A stretch of 14,188 bases of DNA from Alistipes sp. (GCA_017391665.1 JAFOXS010000125.1:1-14188), one strand, 5' to 3'; shown: positions 1-6,411, numbered from the stretch's first letter. Numbers and translations are program-made. Notes: generated by a model not told the origin, from the sequence alone.

Positions 1-154
1 AATCGTTGATTATCAGCATGATGAATTTGTGAGTATTTTCCGTGTCATTGCAAAAATGCGAGTTGTACCGATTAAAAGGCTAAAACGCTTTCAATCAATA
101 GTGTAAATGTGTTGCATCGGAAAGTAAATCCCTGCAGGAAAGCAATCGCATTCG

Positions 155-162
155 TAACTTTG
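155..162 (+). promoter_or_regulatory. possible upstream promoter -7 element (TAACTTTG)
   Basis: TAACTTTG matches the Bacteroidota -7 consensus TAnnTTTG exactly. No good TTTG element is visible about 19 bp upstream. If used, it would give a leader of about 145 nt before the PadR-type gene, as a second, more distal promoter, or it could drive a small RNA. A chance match is possible. Confidence 0.3.
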
Positions 163-247
163 TCATCCGTTTAATATTTGCGCAGATTCTGGGGAAGGGT
201 GGTGCATCTGCTGAAATAATCATTTTTATCTTTTTTGCTGCTGAAAA

Positions 248-278
248 TTTGCAAAACAAAATATATCGACTATCTTTG
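248..278 (+). promoter_or_regulatory. Bacteroidota-type promoter of the padR-DUF2812 operon
   Basis: TTTG at 248-251 and TATCTTTG at 271-278 are separated by 19 bp, the expected spacing between the -33 and -7 elements of the primary sigma factor in Bacteroidota. Transcription should begin near 285, giving a leader of about 30 nt before the ATG at 315. Confidence 0.75.
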
Positions 279-286
279 TATCGCGA

Positions 287-300
287 GCCGATATATCGGC
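287..300. promoter_or_regulatory. 14-bp perfect palindrome, candidate PadR operator
   Basis: GCCGATATATCGGC is a perfect palindrome lying just downstream of the -7 element, at or immediately after the predicted transcript start. The octamer ATATATCG also occurs at 261-268 between the promoter elements, and ATATATCA occurs at 306-313. PadR-family proteins commonly bind palindromes at their own promoters, so autorepression is a reasonable inference. The site does not look like the classical ATGT-N8-ACAT PadR box. Confidence 0.45.
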
Positions 301-314
301 AAGCAATATATCAT

Positions 315-644
315 ATGAAAACTAACTCAGCAGCTTTAACGGAGGCTATCTACTACATTCTTCTGGCCCTGCAGGAGCCCATACATGGCTACGGCATAAT
401 GCAGAAGACCTCATCAATGAGCAACGGCAGGTTGATACTCTCTGCCGGCACATTGTATGGCGCCATATCCAATCTACTGGAGAAAGGTTGGATCACACCA
501 TGCGGAGAGTCAACCGAGGGTGATGGCAGAAGAAAAATGTATCAGATAACAGATCTTGGGCAGGAGGTACTGCAGGCGGAATACAACCGTCTGAAGGAAC
601 TTGTAGAGAACGGAACGAACAACATCAAAAATGTGCAAAAATGA
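315..644 (+). CDS. PadR-family transcriptional regulator
   Basis: A 109-residue winged-helix regulator. The N-terminal part (about residues 8-30) has the family signature in which a helix ending in LLALQEPIHGYGI precedes the recognition region. LSAGTLYGAISNLLEKGWI at about 42-60 is the recognition helix and following turn. GDGRRKMYQITDLG at about 69-82 is the beta wing and start of the C-terminal dimerisation helix. The length is normal for the short PadR subfamily 2. The ATG at 315 is chosen because it follows the predicted transcript start by about 30 nt. The stop overlaps the next start by 4 bp (ATGA), so it is translationally coupled to the DUF2812 gene. PadR proteins usually repress their own operon and respond to a small molecule or membrane stress. 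The ligand here is unknown. Confidence 0.9.
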   Translation: MKTNSAALTEAIYYILLALQEPIHGYGIMQKTSSMSNGRLILSAGTLYGAISNLLEKGWITPCGESTEGDGRRKMYQITDLGQEVLQAEYNRLKELVENGTNNIKNVQK

Positions 645-1210
645 AAACAAGCAGAATTGTAATCAACTGGTTCGTCGACTTTGACAAGGAGGAGAAGTGG
701 ATTAACGAGATGTCAGGCAAGGGCTGGGAATTCTGGCACACCAACGGAGTAATATACCGATTCAAGCGCTGCGAACCAGCGAATTTTGTCTACCAGATCG
801 ACTTCGACGAGCAAAAGCCCCGAAACGGAATTGGCGATTACGTCGTATTCCGCACGCAGTGCGGCGATGAGTTTGTACATCAGTGGAAGCGCAAGATCTA
901 CTGGAAGCGAGAGGCTGCTTCAGGTCCATTCGAGGCCGAGAATAACGTAGCAGCCAAACTGCGACTCACAAACAAGGCATTCAACCACCACCTCAATAGT
1001 TTCATAGGGCTTACTCTGATAGCTGCATTTGCATTTATAGTGCTCGTGCCCATGGGGCGACACCTGCCCGAGAGCGTATTCTCGACATGGCTGACCGAAT
1101 TTGGCACGGGACTAACGTATGGCATTCTGCTTGCCGAGCTGCTTATTCTGCTGCCAATATTGAGAAAACTGCAACAAAAGATGAAAGAGTTGATAGGACA
1201 GATATTCTAA
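641..1210 (+). CDS. DUF2812-type membrane protein, partner of PadR regulator
   Basis: A 189-residue protein. Residues 1-110 form a soluble domain resembling DUF2812: an early W, a KWINEMSGKGWEFW segment at about 19-32, an aromatic GVIYRF strand and a following Y-x-ID. Two hydrophobic segments follow at about 120-138 and 154-174, then a basic tail (LRKLQQKMKE), so the soluble domain is probably cytoplasmic with a C-terminal membrane hairpin. DUF2812 genes are often found directly after PadR regulators, and the 4-bp overlap here supports a shared role. The biochemical function of the family is not known. A role in sensing or adjusting the membrane state is only a guess. A hairpin terminator follows immediately. 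Confidence 0.8.
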   Translation: MKTSRIVINWFVDFDKEEKWINEMSGKGWEFWHTNGVIYRFKRCEPANFVYQIDFDEQKPRNGIGDYVVFRTQCGDEFVHQWKRKIYWKREAASGPFEAENNVAAKLRLTNKAFNHHLNSFIGLTLIAAFAFIVLVPMGRHLPESVFSTWLTEFGTGLTYGILLAELLILLPILRKLQQKMKELIGQIF

Positions 1211-1217
1211 TTCCTTA

Positions 1218-1250
1218 AGCGGAGCACCAGGTGTGCTCCGCTGCTGTTTT
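1218..1250 (+). terminator. rho-independent terminator of padR-DUF2812 operon
   Basis: AGCGGAGCAC at 1218-1227 pairs fully with GTGCTCCGCT at 1233-1242 across a 5-nt loop. A short T tract (GTTTTA) follows after three unpaired bases. The hairpin starts 7 nt after the DUF2812 stop codon. Confidence 0.75.
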
Positions 1251-1282
1251 ATACCGTTTTGTGCCATTGCAAACTATTATAG

Positions 1283-1313
1283 TTGTTTTATTGGGGACAA
1301 TAGTATATATTTG
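1283..1313 (+). promoter_or_regulatory. Bacteroidota-type promoter of the secreted hydrolase gene
   Basis: TATATTTG at 1306-1313 matches TAnnTTTG. TTGT beginning at 1283 sits about 20 bp upstream as the -33 element. The transcript should start near 1320, giving a leader of about 32 nt before the ATG at 1352. Confidence 0.7.
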
Positions 1314-1351
1314 TAAAACGATTCACCAAAACTAACTCTATACATCATTTT

Positions 1352-2704
1352 ATGAAGACATTAAAATCTATCCTCGCTGCCGTGGCGCTGACCGTGGCTG
1401 CGACAGCAAGTGCTCAGACACTTAAGATGGAGCCTCAGGTTGTAGGTGTAACCACCTATGAGGCCTCAACAGCAATCAACCTTGTAGTTGTAAAGCCCGA
1501 GATCAAGCTTGACAACATTGACCCTGCGGTGCTTGCAGTAAACACCAACGGTATCGACCGCAACGTAATGTCGGTATACCCCTCTGACTCGCGTGGTGCA
1601 TTCAACCCCGCAGGCGAGTACCTCGCACTCGGTCTTGAGAAGGCTTCAGGCCGTGGTCTGGGTCTTTCGAAGGGTGCTGGCGTATGGAAGGAGGAGTACA
1701 GCGTAAAGGTTGCTTTGAAGCCCGGCAAGACTATCAAAGTGGGCAAGCAGAAGTTTACAGCTATCGAGTGCTCAACAGACAAGGCTCTGAAGGATTTCGT
1801 ATCGGAGGCCGACTACTTCAACAAGGGCACATTCACAGGCAAGTCAACAGGCCGTCCTGGTGACGAGACTCTGACCTATGCATCTTACGAGCCCTGGTCA
1901 CTCAAGGGCGACGGCGTAGCCAATCCTTTGGTAATCTGGTTGCACGGTGGTGGCGAAGGTGGTGTTGATGTATCAATCACACTGCTTGGCAACGAGGTTG
2001 TATCGCTCATCCGTCCCGAGATCCAGTCACATTTCACCACTGAGGGTGGCGCCAATGGTGCTTACGTTCTCTCTATCCAGTGCCCCACAATGTGGATGGG
2101 TACATCAAAGGGCTTCGGTCACGGCGAGTATCCTTCGCTCTATGCTGACGTATTGAAGTCTTGCATCGACGAGTTCGTGGCTCAGCATCCCGACGTGGAT
2201 CCCAACCGTATCTATCTGGGCGGTTGCTCAAACGGTGGTTATATGACCATGCATATGTTGATCCGCAATCCTCGTTTCTTTGCAGCGGCATACCCCACTT
2301 GCGAGGCATACCTTGACGCAAACATTTCGGACAACGAGATCAAGTATCTTGCCGAGGAGAACATCTGGTTCGTACAGTCTTACGACGACACTACAGTAGA
2401 TCCTAAGACTCACTGCATCCCCACATTCCAGCGTCTGGTTAAGGCTGGTGCCAAGAACGTATGGATGTCAATGTTCGAGAACGTACAGGGTGTTGACAAC
2501 CCCGGTCAGCGTCTGATGGGTCACTTCTCATGGTGCTGCCTGTTCAACGACGTGGTAACACACTCACAGGAGCAGAACGACAACGTGAAGCCCACAAACA
2601 ATGGTGGTGGTACCGTTGCTCCTCAGGGCCATGCAAACATCTTTGAGTGGATGAACGCTCAGGTTCTCAAGGCTCCCGAGGTTGCTCCCCAGCAGAGAAG
2701 ATAA
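1352..2704 (+). CDS. secreted alpha/beta hydrolase (COG4099-like peptidase/esterase)
   Basis: A 450-residue protein with a type I signal peptide (charged MKTLK, hydrophobic core, ATASA cleavage region near residue 21). Residues about 25-160 look like a beta-rich N-terminal domain, comparable to the Ig-like domain of Thermotoga EstA-type enzymes. The alpha/beta hydrolase domain follows: oxyanion segment WLHGGGEGG at 196-204, nucleophile elbow GCSNGG at 291-296 (Ser293), acid in SYDDTTVDP (probably Asp346), and His391 in GHFSW. All triad members are therefore present. The family is annotated as predicted peptidase or carboxylesterase, and the substrate cannot be read from sequence. The protein should act in the periplasm or outside the cell. 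It has its own promoter and a strong terminator, so it is monocistronic. Cysteines 292, 315, 396 and 397 could form disulfides. Confidence 0.85.
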   Translation: MKTLKSILAAVALTVAATASAQTLKMEPQVVGVTTYEASTAINLVVVKPEIKLDNIDPAVLAVNTNGIDRNVMSVYPSDSRGAFNPAGEYLALGLEKASGRGLGLSKGAGVWKEEYSVKVALKPGKTIKVGKQKFTAIECSTDKALKDFVSEADYFNKGTFTGKSTGRPGDETLTYASYEPWSLKGDGVANPLVIWLHGGGEGGVDVSITLLGNEVVSLIRPEIQSHFTTEGGANGAYVLSIQCPTMWMGTSKGFGHGEYPSLYADVLKSCIDEFVAQHPDVDPNRIYLGGCSNGGYMTMHMLIRNPRFFAAAYPTCEAYLDANISDNEIKYLAEENIWFVQSYDDTTVDPKTHCIPTFQRLVKAGAKNVWMSMFENVQGVDNPGQRLMGHFSWCCLFNDVVTHSQEQNDNVKPTNNGGGTVAPQGHANIFEWMNAQVLKAPEVAPQQRR

Positions 2705-2724
2705 AATCATCTCAATGAGCAAAT

Positions 2725-2765
2725 AAAAAAGGCTACCGTCATCGCGATGACGGTAGCCTTTTTTT
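2725..2765. terminator. bidirectional terminator, 14-bp GC-rich stem flanked by A and T tracts
   Basis: GGCTACCGTCATCG at 2731-2744 is followed directly by its exact reverse complement at 2745-2758. An A6 tract lies on the left and a T7 tract on the right, so it can work in both directions. It ends the hydrolase transcript and would also have ended a minus-strand gene from the right, of which only a remnant is left at 2785-2846. Confidence 0.9.
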
Positions 2766-2784
2766 CATTATCCAGTTACATCAA

Positions 2785-2846
2785 TTATTTGATGCCCAGT
2801 TTTGCTTTGGTAGCCTTGGGGATATACTTGCAAAATAGAATCCATA
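2785..2846 (-). pseudogene. remnant of the 3' end of a C1-family peptidase gene
   Basis: Read on the minus strand from about 2846, this stretch encodes a tail ending IPKATKAKLGIK and then TAA. The intact C1 peptidase at 3853-4956 ends with exactly the same 12 residues before its stop. DNA similarity runs from about 2785 to 2846, including AGAATC near the upstream end, with a 3-bp gap and several substitutions, many synonymous. It continues weakly past the stop into the TTTTCATT...TCAATT segment that follows the hairpin in both places. No start codon or catalytic region remains. It is best read as the scar of a third, deleted copy of this peptidase gene, or of a duplication that carried only the 3' end. 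Confidence 0.8.
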
Positions 2847-2941
2847 AAAAATATTTTCACTGACGGGATATATCATTTTTTTTTTGTAAATTGCGTTACT
2901 TTATTACAAAGTATTCTACCCAATACAACAACACATACACA

Positions 2942-3565
2942 ATGAAAGTATTACTCCTAAACGGAAGTCCCCACAAGCAGGGCAACACCGCCATAGCACT
3001 TACAGAGGTGGCTCGACAATTAGCCACAGAGGGCATAGATAGCGAAATCGTATGGATAGGCAACAAACCCGTCAGAGGTTGCACGGCGTGCCGACAGTGC
3101 CTTACAAAGGGCTTGGGACGTTGTATCTTCGATGACGACATCTGCAATAGCATATCTGCCAAGTTCAAGGATGTGGATGCTATCATCATCGGCTCGCCCG
3201 TATATTACGGCCAACCTAACGGGGCTCTGCTCGCTATCGTACAGCGAGCCTTCTACTCCAATAGTGCCAACATCGCAGGCAAGCCTGCCGCCGCCATTGC
3301 AGTATGTCGTCGTGGTGGTGCTACGGCTACCTTCGAGGCTCTGAATATGCCATTCCAAATGCTTAATATGCCCATTGTGACCTCCCAATATTGGAACATA
3401 GTCTATGGTCATAGCGTAGGTCAGGCGTCGCTTGACATTGAGGGAATGCAGACAATGCGTACCCTTGCCCGTAATATGGCTTGGCTGCTCAAGTGCACCA
3501 ACGGCAAGCCAGCACCCGGACGTGCAGCAGAGGAGCCGTGGGAGTGTATGAATTTTATTAGATAA
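2942..3565 (+). CDS. flavodoxin-like NAD(P)H/FMN oxidoreductase with CX2CX2CX7C cluster motif
   Basis: A 207-residue flavodoxin-fold protein of the NADPH-dependent FMN reductase family. NGSPHKQGNT at 7-16 is the FMN-phosphate loop after the first strand. GSPVYYGQPNG at 84-94 is the second flavin-contacting loop. Cysteines 47, 50, 53 and 61 form CX2CX2CX7C, which fits the compact cluster motif of iron-sulfur flavoproteins (CX2CX2CX4-7C), so a [4Fe-4S] cluster beside FMN is plausible. The ATG at 2942 is preferred over an in-frame upstream start at 2891, because the extra 17 residues would precede the beta strand that normally opens the fold. Likely a cytoplasmic electron-transfer protein; donor and acceptor are unknown. 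No convincing TAnnTTTG promoter is visible; TACTTTAT near 2897 is the nearest. Gene scars lie on both sides. Confidence 0.85.
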   Translation: MKVLLLNGSPHKQGNTAIALTEVARQLATEGIDSEIVWIGNKPVRGCTACRQCLTKGLGRCIFDDDICNSISAKFKDVDAIIIGSPVYYGQPNGALLAIVQRAFYSNSANIAGKPAAAIAVCRRGGATATFEALNMPFQMLNMPIVTSQYWNIVYGHSVGQASLDIEGMQTMRTLARNMAWLLKCTNGKPAPGRAAEEPWECMNFIR

Positions 3566-3571
3566 AGAAAA

Positions 3572-3793
3572 ATGCAGATTCTAATCATAGGCCCGGGTGC
3601 GGGTGATTCGTTCTATTGTGGCAACTGCTTTCGCGACTCGTTGCAGACCTCGGCATTGGAGAAGGTTCTTGCTGACAAGGCCCTCTACGACAGTCTGCGC
3701 GAGAAGGCCAAAGCGATGGCCCGAGATAGGTATTCTGACAGGCTTTGCGCCGATAAGCTGATAGAGTTATACTCTGGTATCATAGCACAATAA
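3572..3793 (+). pseudogene. glycosyltransferase (GT4-like) remnant with in-frame internal deletion
   Basis: A 73-codon open frame starting 6 bp after the flavoprotein stop. Residues 1-29 (MQILIIGPGAGDSFYCGNCF and the following RDSLQ) resemble the N-terminus of GT4-type glycosyltransferases found in Bacteroidota, including the first strand and glycine-rich loop. From about residue 30 (EKVLADKALYDSLREKAKAM through KLIELYSGII) the sequence resembles the last helices of such an enzyme, where a KxLY-type segment ends the C-terminal Rossmann domain. The middle of roughly 300 residues or more is missing, with the join near 3656-3662 leaving the frame open. It cannot be a working glycosyltransferase. 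Whether the short product is made is unknown. It may still be co-transcribed with the flavoprotein, and it ends at a strong terminator. Confidence 0.7.
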
Positions 3794-3794
3794 A

Positions 3795-3830
3795 AAAAGT
3801 CCATCTAACGAGCGAGTTAGATGGACTTTT
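3795..3830. terminator. bidirectional terminator between convergent units
   Basis: AAAAGTCCATCTAAC at 3795-3809 pairs fully with GTTAGATGGACTTTT at 3816-3830 across a 6-nt loop, giving a 15-bp stem. A and T tracts on the flanks allow use by both the plus-strand flavoprotein unit and the minus-strand C1 peptidase operon. Confidence 0.9.
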
Positions 3831-3852
3831 CATTTATGTTAGTCAATTCCTC

Positions 3853-4956
3853 CTACTTGATACCCAACTTTGCCTTGGTAGCCTTGGGGATAGAGTTCTT
3901 GTGAACCAGAATCGATACGGTCTTTGCCTTCATATACTCCTCAGAGAAGTAGTGGTAGCCAGTACCGTTGCGCTGTGTACCCCAAGAGTTCTTGATCTTG
4001 TAGTACTTCACGCCATCCTGATCCTTGGCAATACCTACCAGGTGCTCAAGGTGATCATCGGTAGTGGTAAAGTTCTCAAAGCCCTTCTGGCGGCTCTCCT
4101 GTGTTACAGGCTTCTCCACAGCCTTAGCAGTGAGGGTCTGTGCCTTGCGAAGATCCTCATCGGTATTTACAGCTACATAGTGCTGGAAAGCATAACCCGG
4201 CTCGCTCACGTCGCCATCCCATGTTACAGTGTAACCAGCGTTGACAGCGTGGTCGATAACCTGCATAAACTCATCCAGAGGAAGGTTATACATCATGGCG
4301 TGATCCCAGTTATCGGGAATCTCCACAGGCACCAGCTCATAGAAGGGGTGGTGTGAGAACGATGTAAGCTCAACATAATCCTCTGCCTTAAGACCAAGGC
4401 TCTCGGCAAAGCTCGCAGCGTTGTACTCCTTGCCCTTATAGGTAAAGGTCTCGGGAACCTGACCAAGATATGCATCCAGAACACCATTCACGATCTCGGG
4501 CTTCAGGGGAGTCTTCATCTCCACCGCAGCATCGCTTACGGTCTTCACCCACTTTGCCAACTCGCCGTGGTTATGGGTTGCAGAGTCGTAGTTGATACCA
4601 TCGTACACCTCCTCGGGCATAAGGCCAACATTGTCCATAACCCAGGTTACCATATGAGCAATACTACCCTGGCTCACGTTACCGCGACCACGACGCAGGT
4701 AGTTGTCATTCATACGACGGATGTAGTTATTGCGAACGATAAACATCTCCGAAAGGTCGTACTCGCCCTTACCCATACGCAACAACTCCGACTCCAGGAA
4801 CGACACGGTAGCAAAGCACCAGCACGTTCCGGTGCTTGCCTGATTCTTCACGGGTGTAGCGGCATTTACCTTAACATCCGTAAACTCATACTTGTACTGC
4901 GCAGATGCACCCACGCAAGCACAAAGCAGAGCGGCCGTTAACAATATCTTTTTCAT
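3853..4956 (-). CDS. secreted C1B (bleomycin hydrolase/PepC-like) cysteine peptidase, copy 2 of operon
   Basis: A 367-residue protein with a type I signal peptide (MKKILLTAALLCAC, cleavage near ASA-Q at 19/20). Catalytic residues of the papain clan are in place: Gln39 in VKNQASTGTCWCFAT for the oxyanion hole, Cys45 as nucleophile, His302 in TTDDH, and Asn323 in IKNSWGT. The central segment (YNLPLDEFMQVIDHAVNAGY, then a D-V pair) resembles bleomycin hydrolase and PepC, placing it in C1B rather than C1A. Unlike cytoplasmic PepC, it is exported, presumably to the periplasm. A likely role is trimming of peptides, probably as an aminopeptidase. It lies 20 bp downstream of its paralogue at 4977-6164 and ends at the terminator at 3795-3830. 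The last 12 residues match the remnant at 2785-2846. Confidence 0.88.
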   Translation of the reverse strand: MKKILLTAALLCACVGASAQYKYEFTDVKVNAATPVKNQASTGTCWCFATVSFLESELLRMGKGEYDLSEMFIVRNNYIRRMNDNYLRRGRGNVSQGSIAHMVTWVMDNVGLMPEEVYDGINYDSATHNHGELAKWVKTVSDAAVEMKTPLKPEIVNGVLDAYLGQVPETFTYKGKEYNAASFAESLGLKAEDYVELTSFSHHPFYELVPVEIPDNWDHAMMYNLPLDEFMQVIDHAVNAGYTVTWDGDVSEPGYAFQHYVAVNTDEDLRKAQTLTAKAVEKPVTQESRQKGFENFTTTDDHLEHLVGIAKDQDGVKYYKIKNSWGTQRNGTGYHYFSEEYMKAKTVSILVHKNSIPKATKAKLGIK

Positions 4957-4976
4957 AGTAGTGTCTCTTGACTATA

Positions 4977-6164
4977 TTACAAACCCATCTTCTTACGGAT
5001 AGGAGCGGGGATAGCGTTCTTGTTTACAACGATGTTCATGGTCTTGTACTGAACGAAAGCCTCAGATACATACCAGAAACCCTTGTACTTACCGGTCTCA
5101 CCCCATGAGTTCTTCACCATGTAGTACTTACCACCGTTCTGATCCTTGGCAATACCGTAGATGTGCATACCGTGGTCATCGGTAGTAGTGCGGTTGTCGT
5201 AACCCTCCTGACGCAACTCCTGAGTGATCTTGAGCTCCTTACCGGGGGCGTTGGTGTTGTTCAGGATGGCATTCTGCTCCTCGGGAGACTTACCAATCCA
5301 GCGAGCCTCATCTGAGCCAGCCTCCTGACGGTTACCCTCAACATCGGGAACGATACCCAAACCCTGACGGTTGAAACCAGCCTCGCTAACGTCTGATGCC
5401 CAAGCTACAGTGTAGCCATTCTCGATAGCGTAGTCAAAGATTGCCATCATATCCTCCAAAGGAAGGTTGTATGAAAGATCCCAGCGCCAGTTATCGGGAA
5501 CCTCGATAGCGAACTGTGAATAGAAGGGGTGGTGAGTAAATGAAGTGATTGAAACATAGTCGTCAGCATTGAGCTTCAGGAAATCAGAAGCAAATGACTG
5601 GGGAGTGTACTGCTTGCCAGCGTAGGTGAAAGTCTCGGGAATCTCGCCGAGGTAAGCCTCCAAGATACCCTCCAGACCCTCGTGCCATGCTGTTGAAAGC
5701 TTGCGGTTGGGGTTAGCGTTGATAGCATTCAGATAAGCCTTCATTGCAGACTCCATCTCTGAGTGCTTGTTCAAGGTCTCGCCATAATTCAAGCCCTCGA
5801 GCTCAGCCTGAGGCAACATACCGTAGTGCTTCAATGTGTAGAGTACATCACCGAATGAGCTACCCTGTGCGAAGTTAAGGAAGCCATTGAGACGGATAAA
5901 CTTCTCTGCCTTGTCAGAGTAACCATGCCATACGGGGAACATCTCAGCCAGGTCGATATCCTTGGGAGCACCCTTCTTGATAGCCTCACTCTCGAGGAAT
6001 GAGATTGTTGAGTAAGACCAGCATGTGCCTGAGCTTGCCTGGTTCTTGATTGATGTTACGGGATTCTCCTTGACTACGGTAAACTTGTAGCCATCCTCCT
6101 GTGCAAATGCAGAGGCTGCGAAAGCTGCAACCGCTACCACTGCTAAAAGTGTCTTCTTGATCAT
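4977..6164 (-). CDS. secreted C1B (bleomycin hydrolase/PepC-like) cysteine peptidase, copy 1 of operon
   Basis: A 395-residue exported paralogue of the next gene. Signal peptide MIKKTLLAVVAVAAFAASAF with cleavage near AFA-Q at 21/22. Catalytic residues: Gln42 and Cys48 in IKNQASSGTCWSYST, His331 in TTDDHGMH, Asn352 in VKNSWGE. Compared with the downstream copy, it has an insertion of about 25-30 residues between the DVSEAGF segment (about 268) and the ITQELRQEGY segment (about 323), and a longer region around 140-170. These lie between conserved core blocks, so they probably form surface loops and may alter specificity. First gene of the two-gene operon, with a TATCTTTG element upstream on the minus strand. 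Its C-terminus (AIPAPIRKKMGL) differs from that of the downstream copy. Confidence 0.88.
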   Translation of the reverse strand: MIKKTLLAVVAVAAFAASAFAQEDGYKFTVVKENPVTSIKNQASSGTCWSYSTISFLESEAIKKGAPKDIDLAEMFPVWHGYSDKAEKFIRLNGFLNFAQGSSFGDVLYTLKHYGMLPQAELEGLNYGETLNKHSEMESAMKAYLNAINANPNRKLSTAWHEGLEGILEAYLGEIPETFTYAGKQYTPQSFASDFLKLNADDYVSITSFTHHPFYSQFAIEVPDNWRWDLSYNLPLEDMMAIFDYAIENGYTVAWASDVSEAGFNRQGLGIVPDVEGNRQEAGSDEARWIGKSPEEQNAILNNTNAPGKELKITQELRQEGYDNRTTTDDHGMHIYGIAKDQNGGKYYMVKNSWGETGKYKGFWYVSEAFVQYKTMNIVVNKNAIPAPIRKKMGL

Positions 6165-6250
6165 AATATTAGTTTGTTATTTGGTTAGAAAATTTTTCTA
6201 TTATAGAGATACCGTTGCGCTAACACACACAATATTTCTAAATTAATACA

Positions 6251-6258
6251 CAAAGATA
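6251..6258 (-). promoter_or_regulatory. -7 promoter element for C1 peptidase operon (TATCTTTG on minus strand)
   Basis: This is an exact TAnnTTTG match on the minus strand. The -33 element at the usual spacing is weak; the nearest CAAA on the plus strand is at 6272. The expected transcript start is near 6244. Confidence 0.6.
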
Positions 6259-6403
6259 GATAATTCTTTGTCAAAAAGCGAATTTTTAATCATTTTTCTG
6301 CATAAGTGGGCCAATATGCAGAATAAAACGCAAGAAATAGGCCTCCTTCATGCAACAAGAAACAATTTAACTCTTCAGCGAATGATTTTTACTATGGTTT
6401 TTG

Positions 6404-6411
6404 TATATTTG
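6404..6411 (+). promoter_or_regulatory. -7 promoter element for msrA-glnA (TATATTTG)
   Basis: Exact TAnnTTTG match. Transcription should begin near 6418, only about 10 nt before the ATG at 6428, so the msrA message would be almost leaderless. Confidence 0.65.

Larger units (their letters stand above)
1..314. other. non-coding leader region upstream of padR-type gene
   Basis: I see no convincing coding region here. The stretch is AT-rich, contains stops in the frames I read, and has at least two Bacteroidota-type promoter elements on the plus strand, listed separately. The left part may also be the upstream region of a minus-strand gene lying outside the window, but nothing in the window proves this. 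An in-frame TTG at 249 would extend the regulator by 22 codons. I reject it because it lies inside the -33 element of the promoter, upstream of the expected transcript start. Confidence 0.6.

Noticed and set aside
249..314. TTG-initiated 22-residue extension of the PadR regulator
   Set aside because: The TTG overlaps the -33 element and lies upstream of the expected transcript start; the family fold begins at the ATG at 315.
2891..2941. 17-residue N-terminal extension of the flavoprotein
   Set aside because: The flavodoxin fold starts with the strand MKVLLLNGSP; the upstream residues are low-complexity and polar (KYSTQYNNTYT).
3901..4941. Plus-strand open frames across the C1 peptidase gene
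   Set aside because: They are antisense shadows of a gene with complete catalytic motifs.
4915..4956. Lipoprotein signal in the second C1 peptidase (LLCAC segment)
   Set aside because: The residues before each cysteine do not fit a normal lipobox, and a standard ASA-Q cleavage site follows.
6186..6200. Short AGAAAATTTTTCT palindrome in the peptidase leader
   Set aside because: It is all A/T in the centre, short, and expected by chance in AT-rich DNA; there is no support for a riboswitch or operator.
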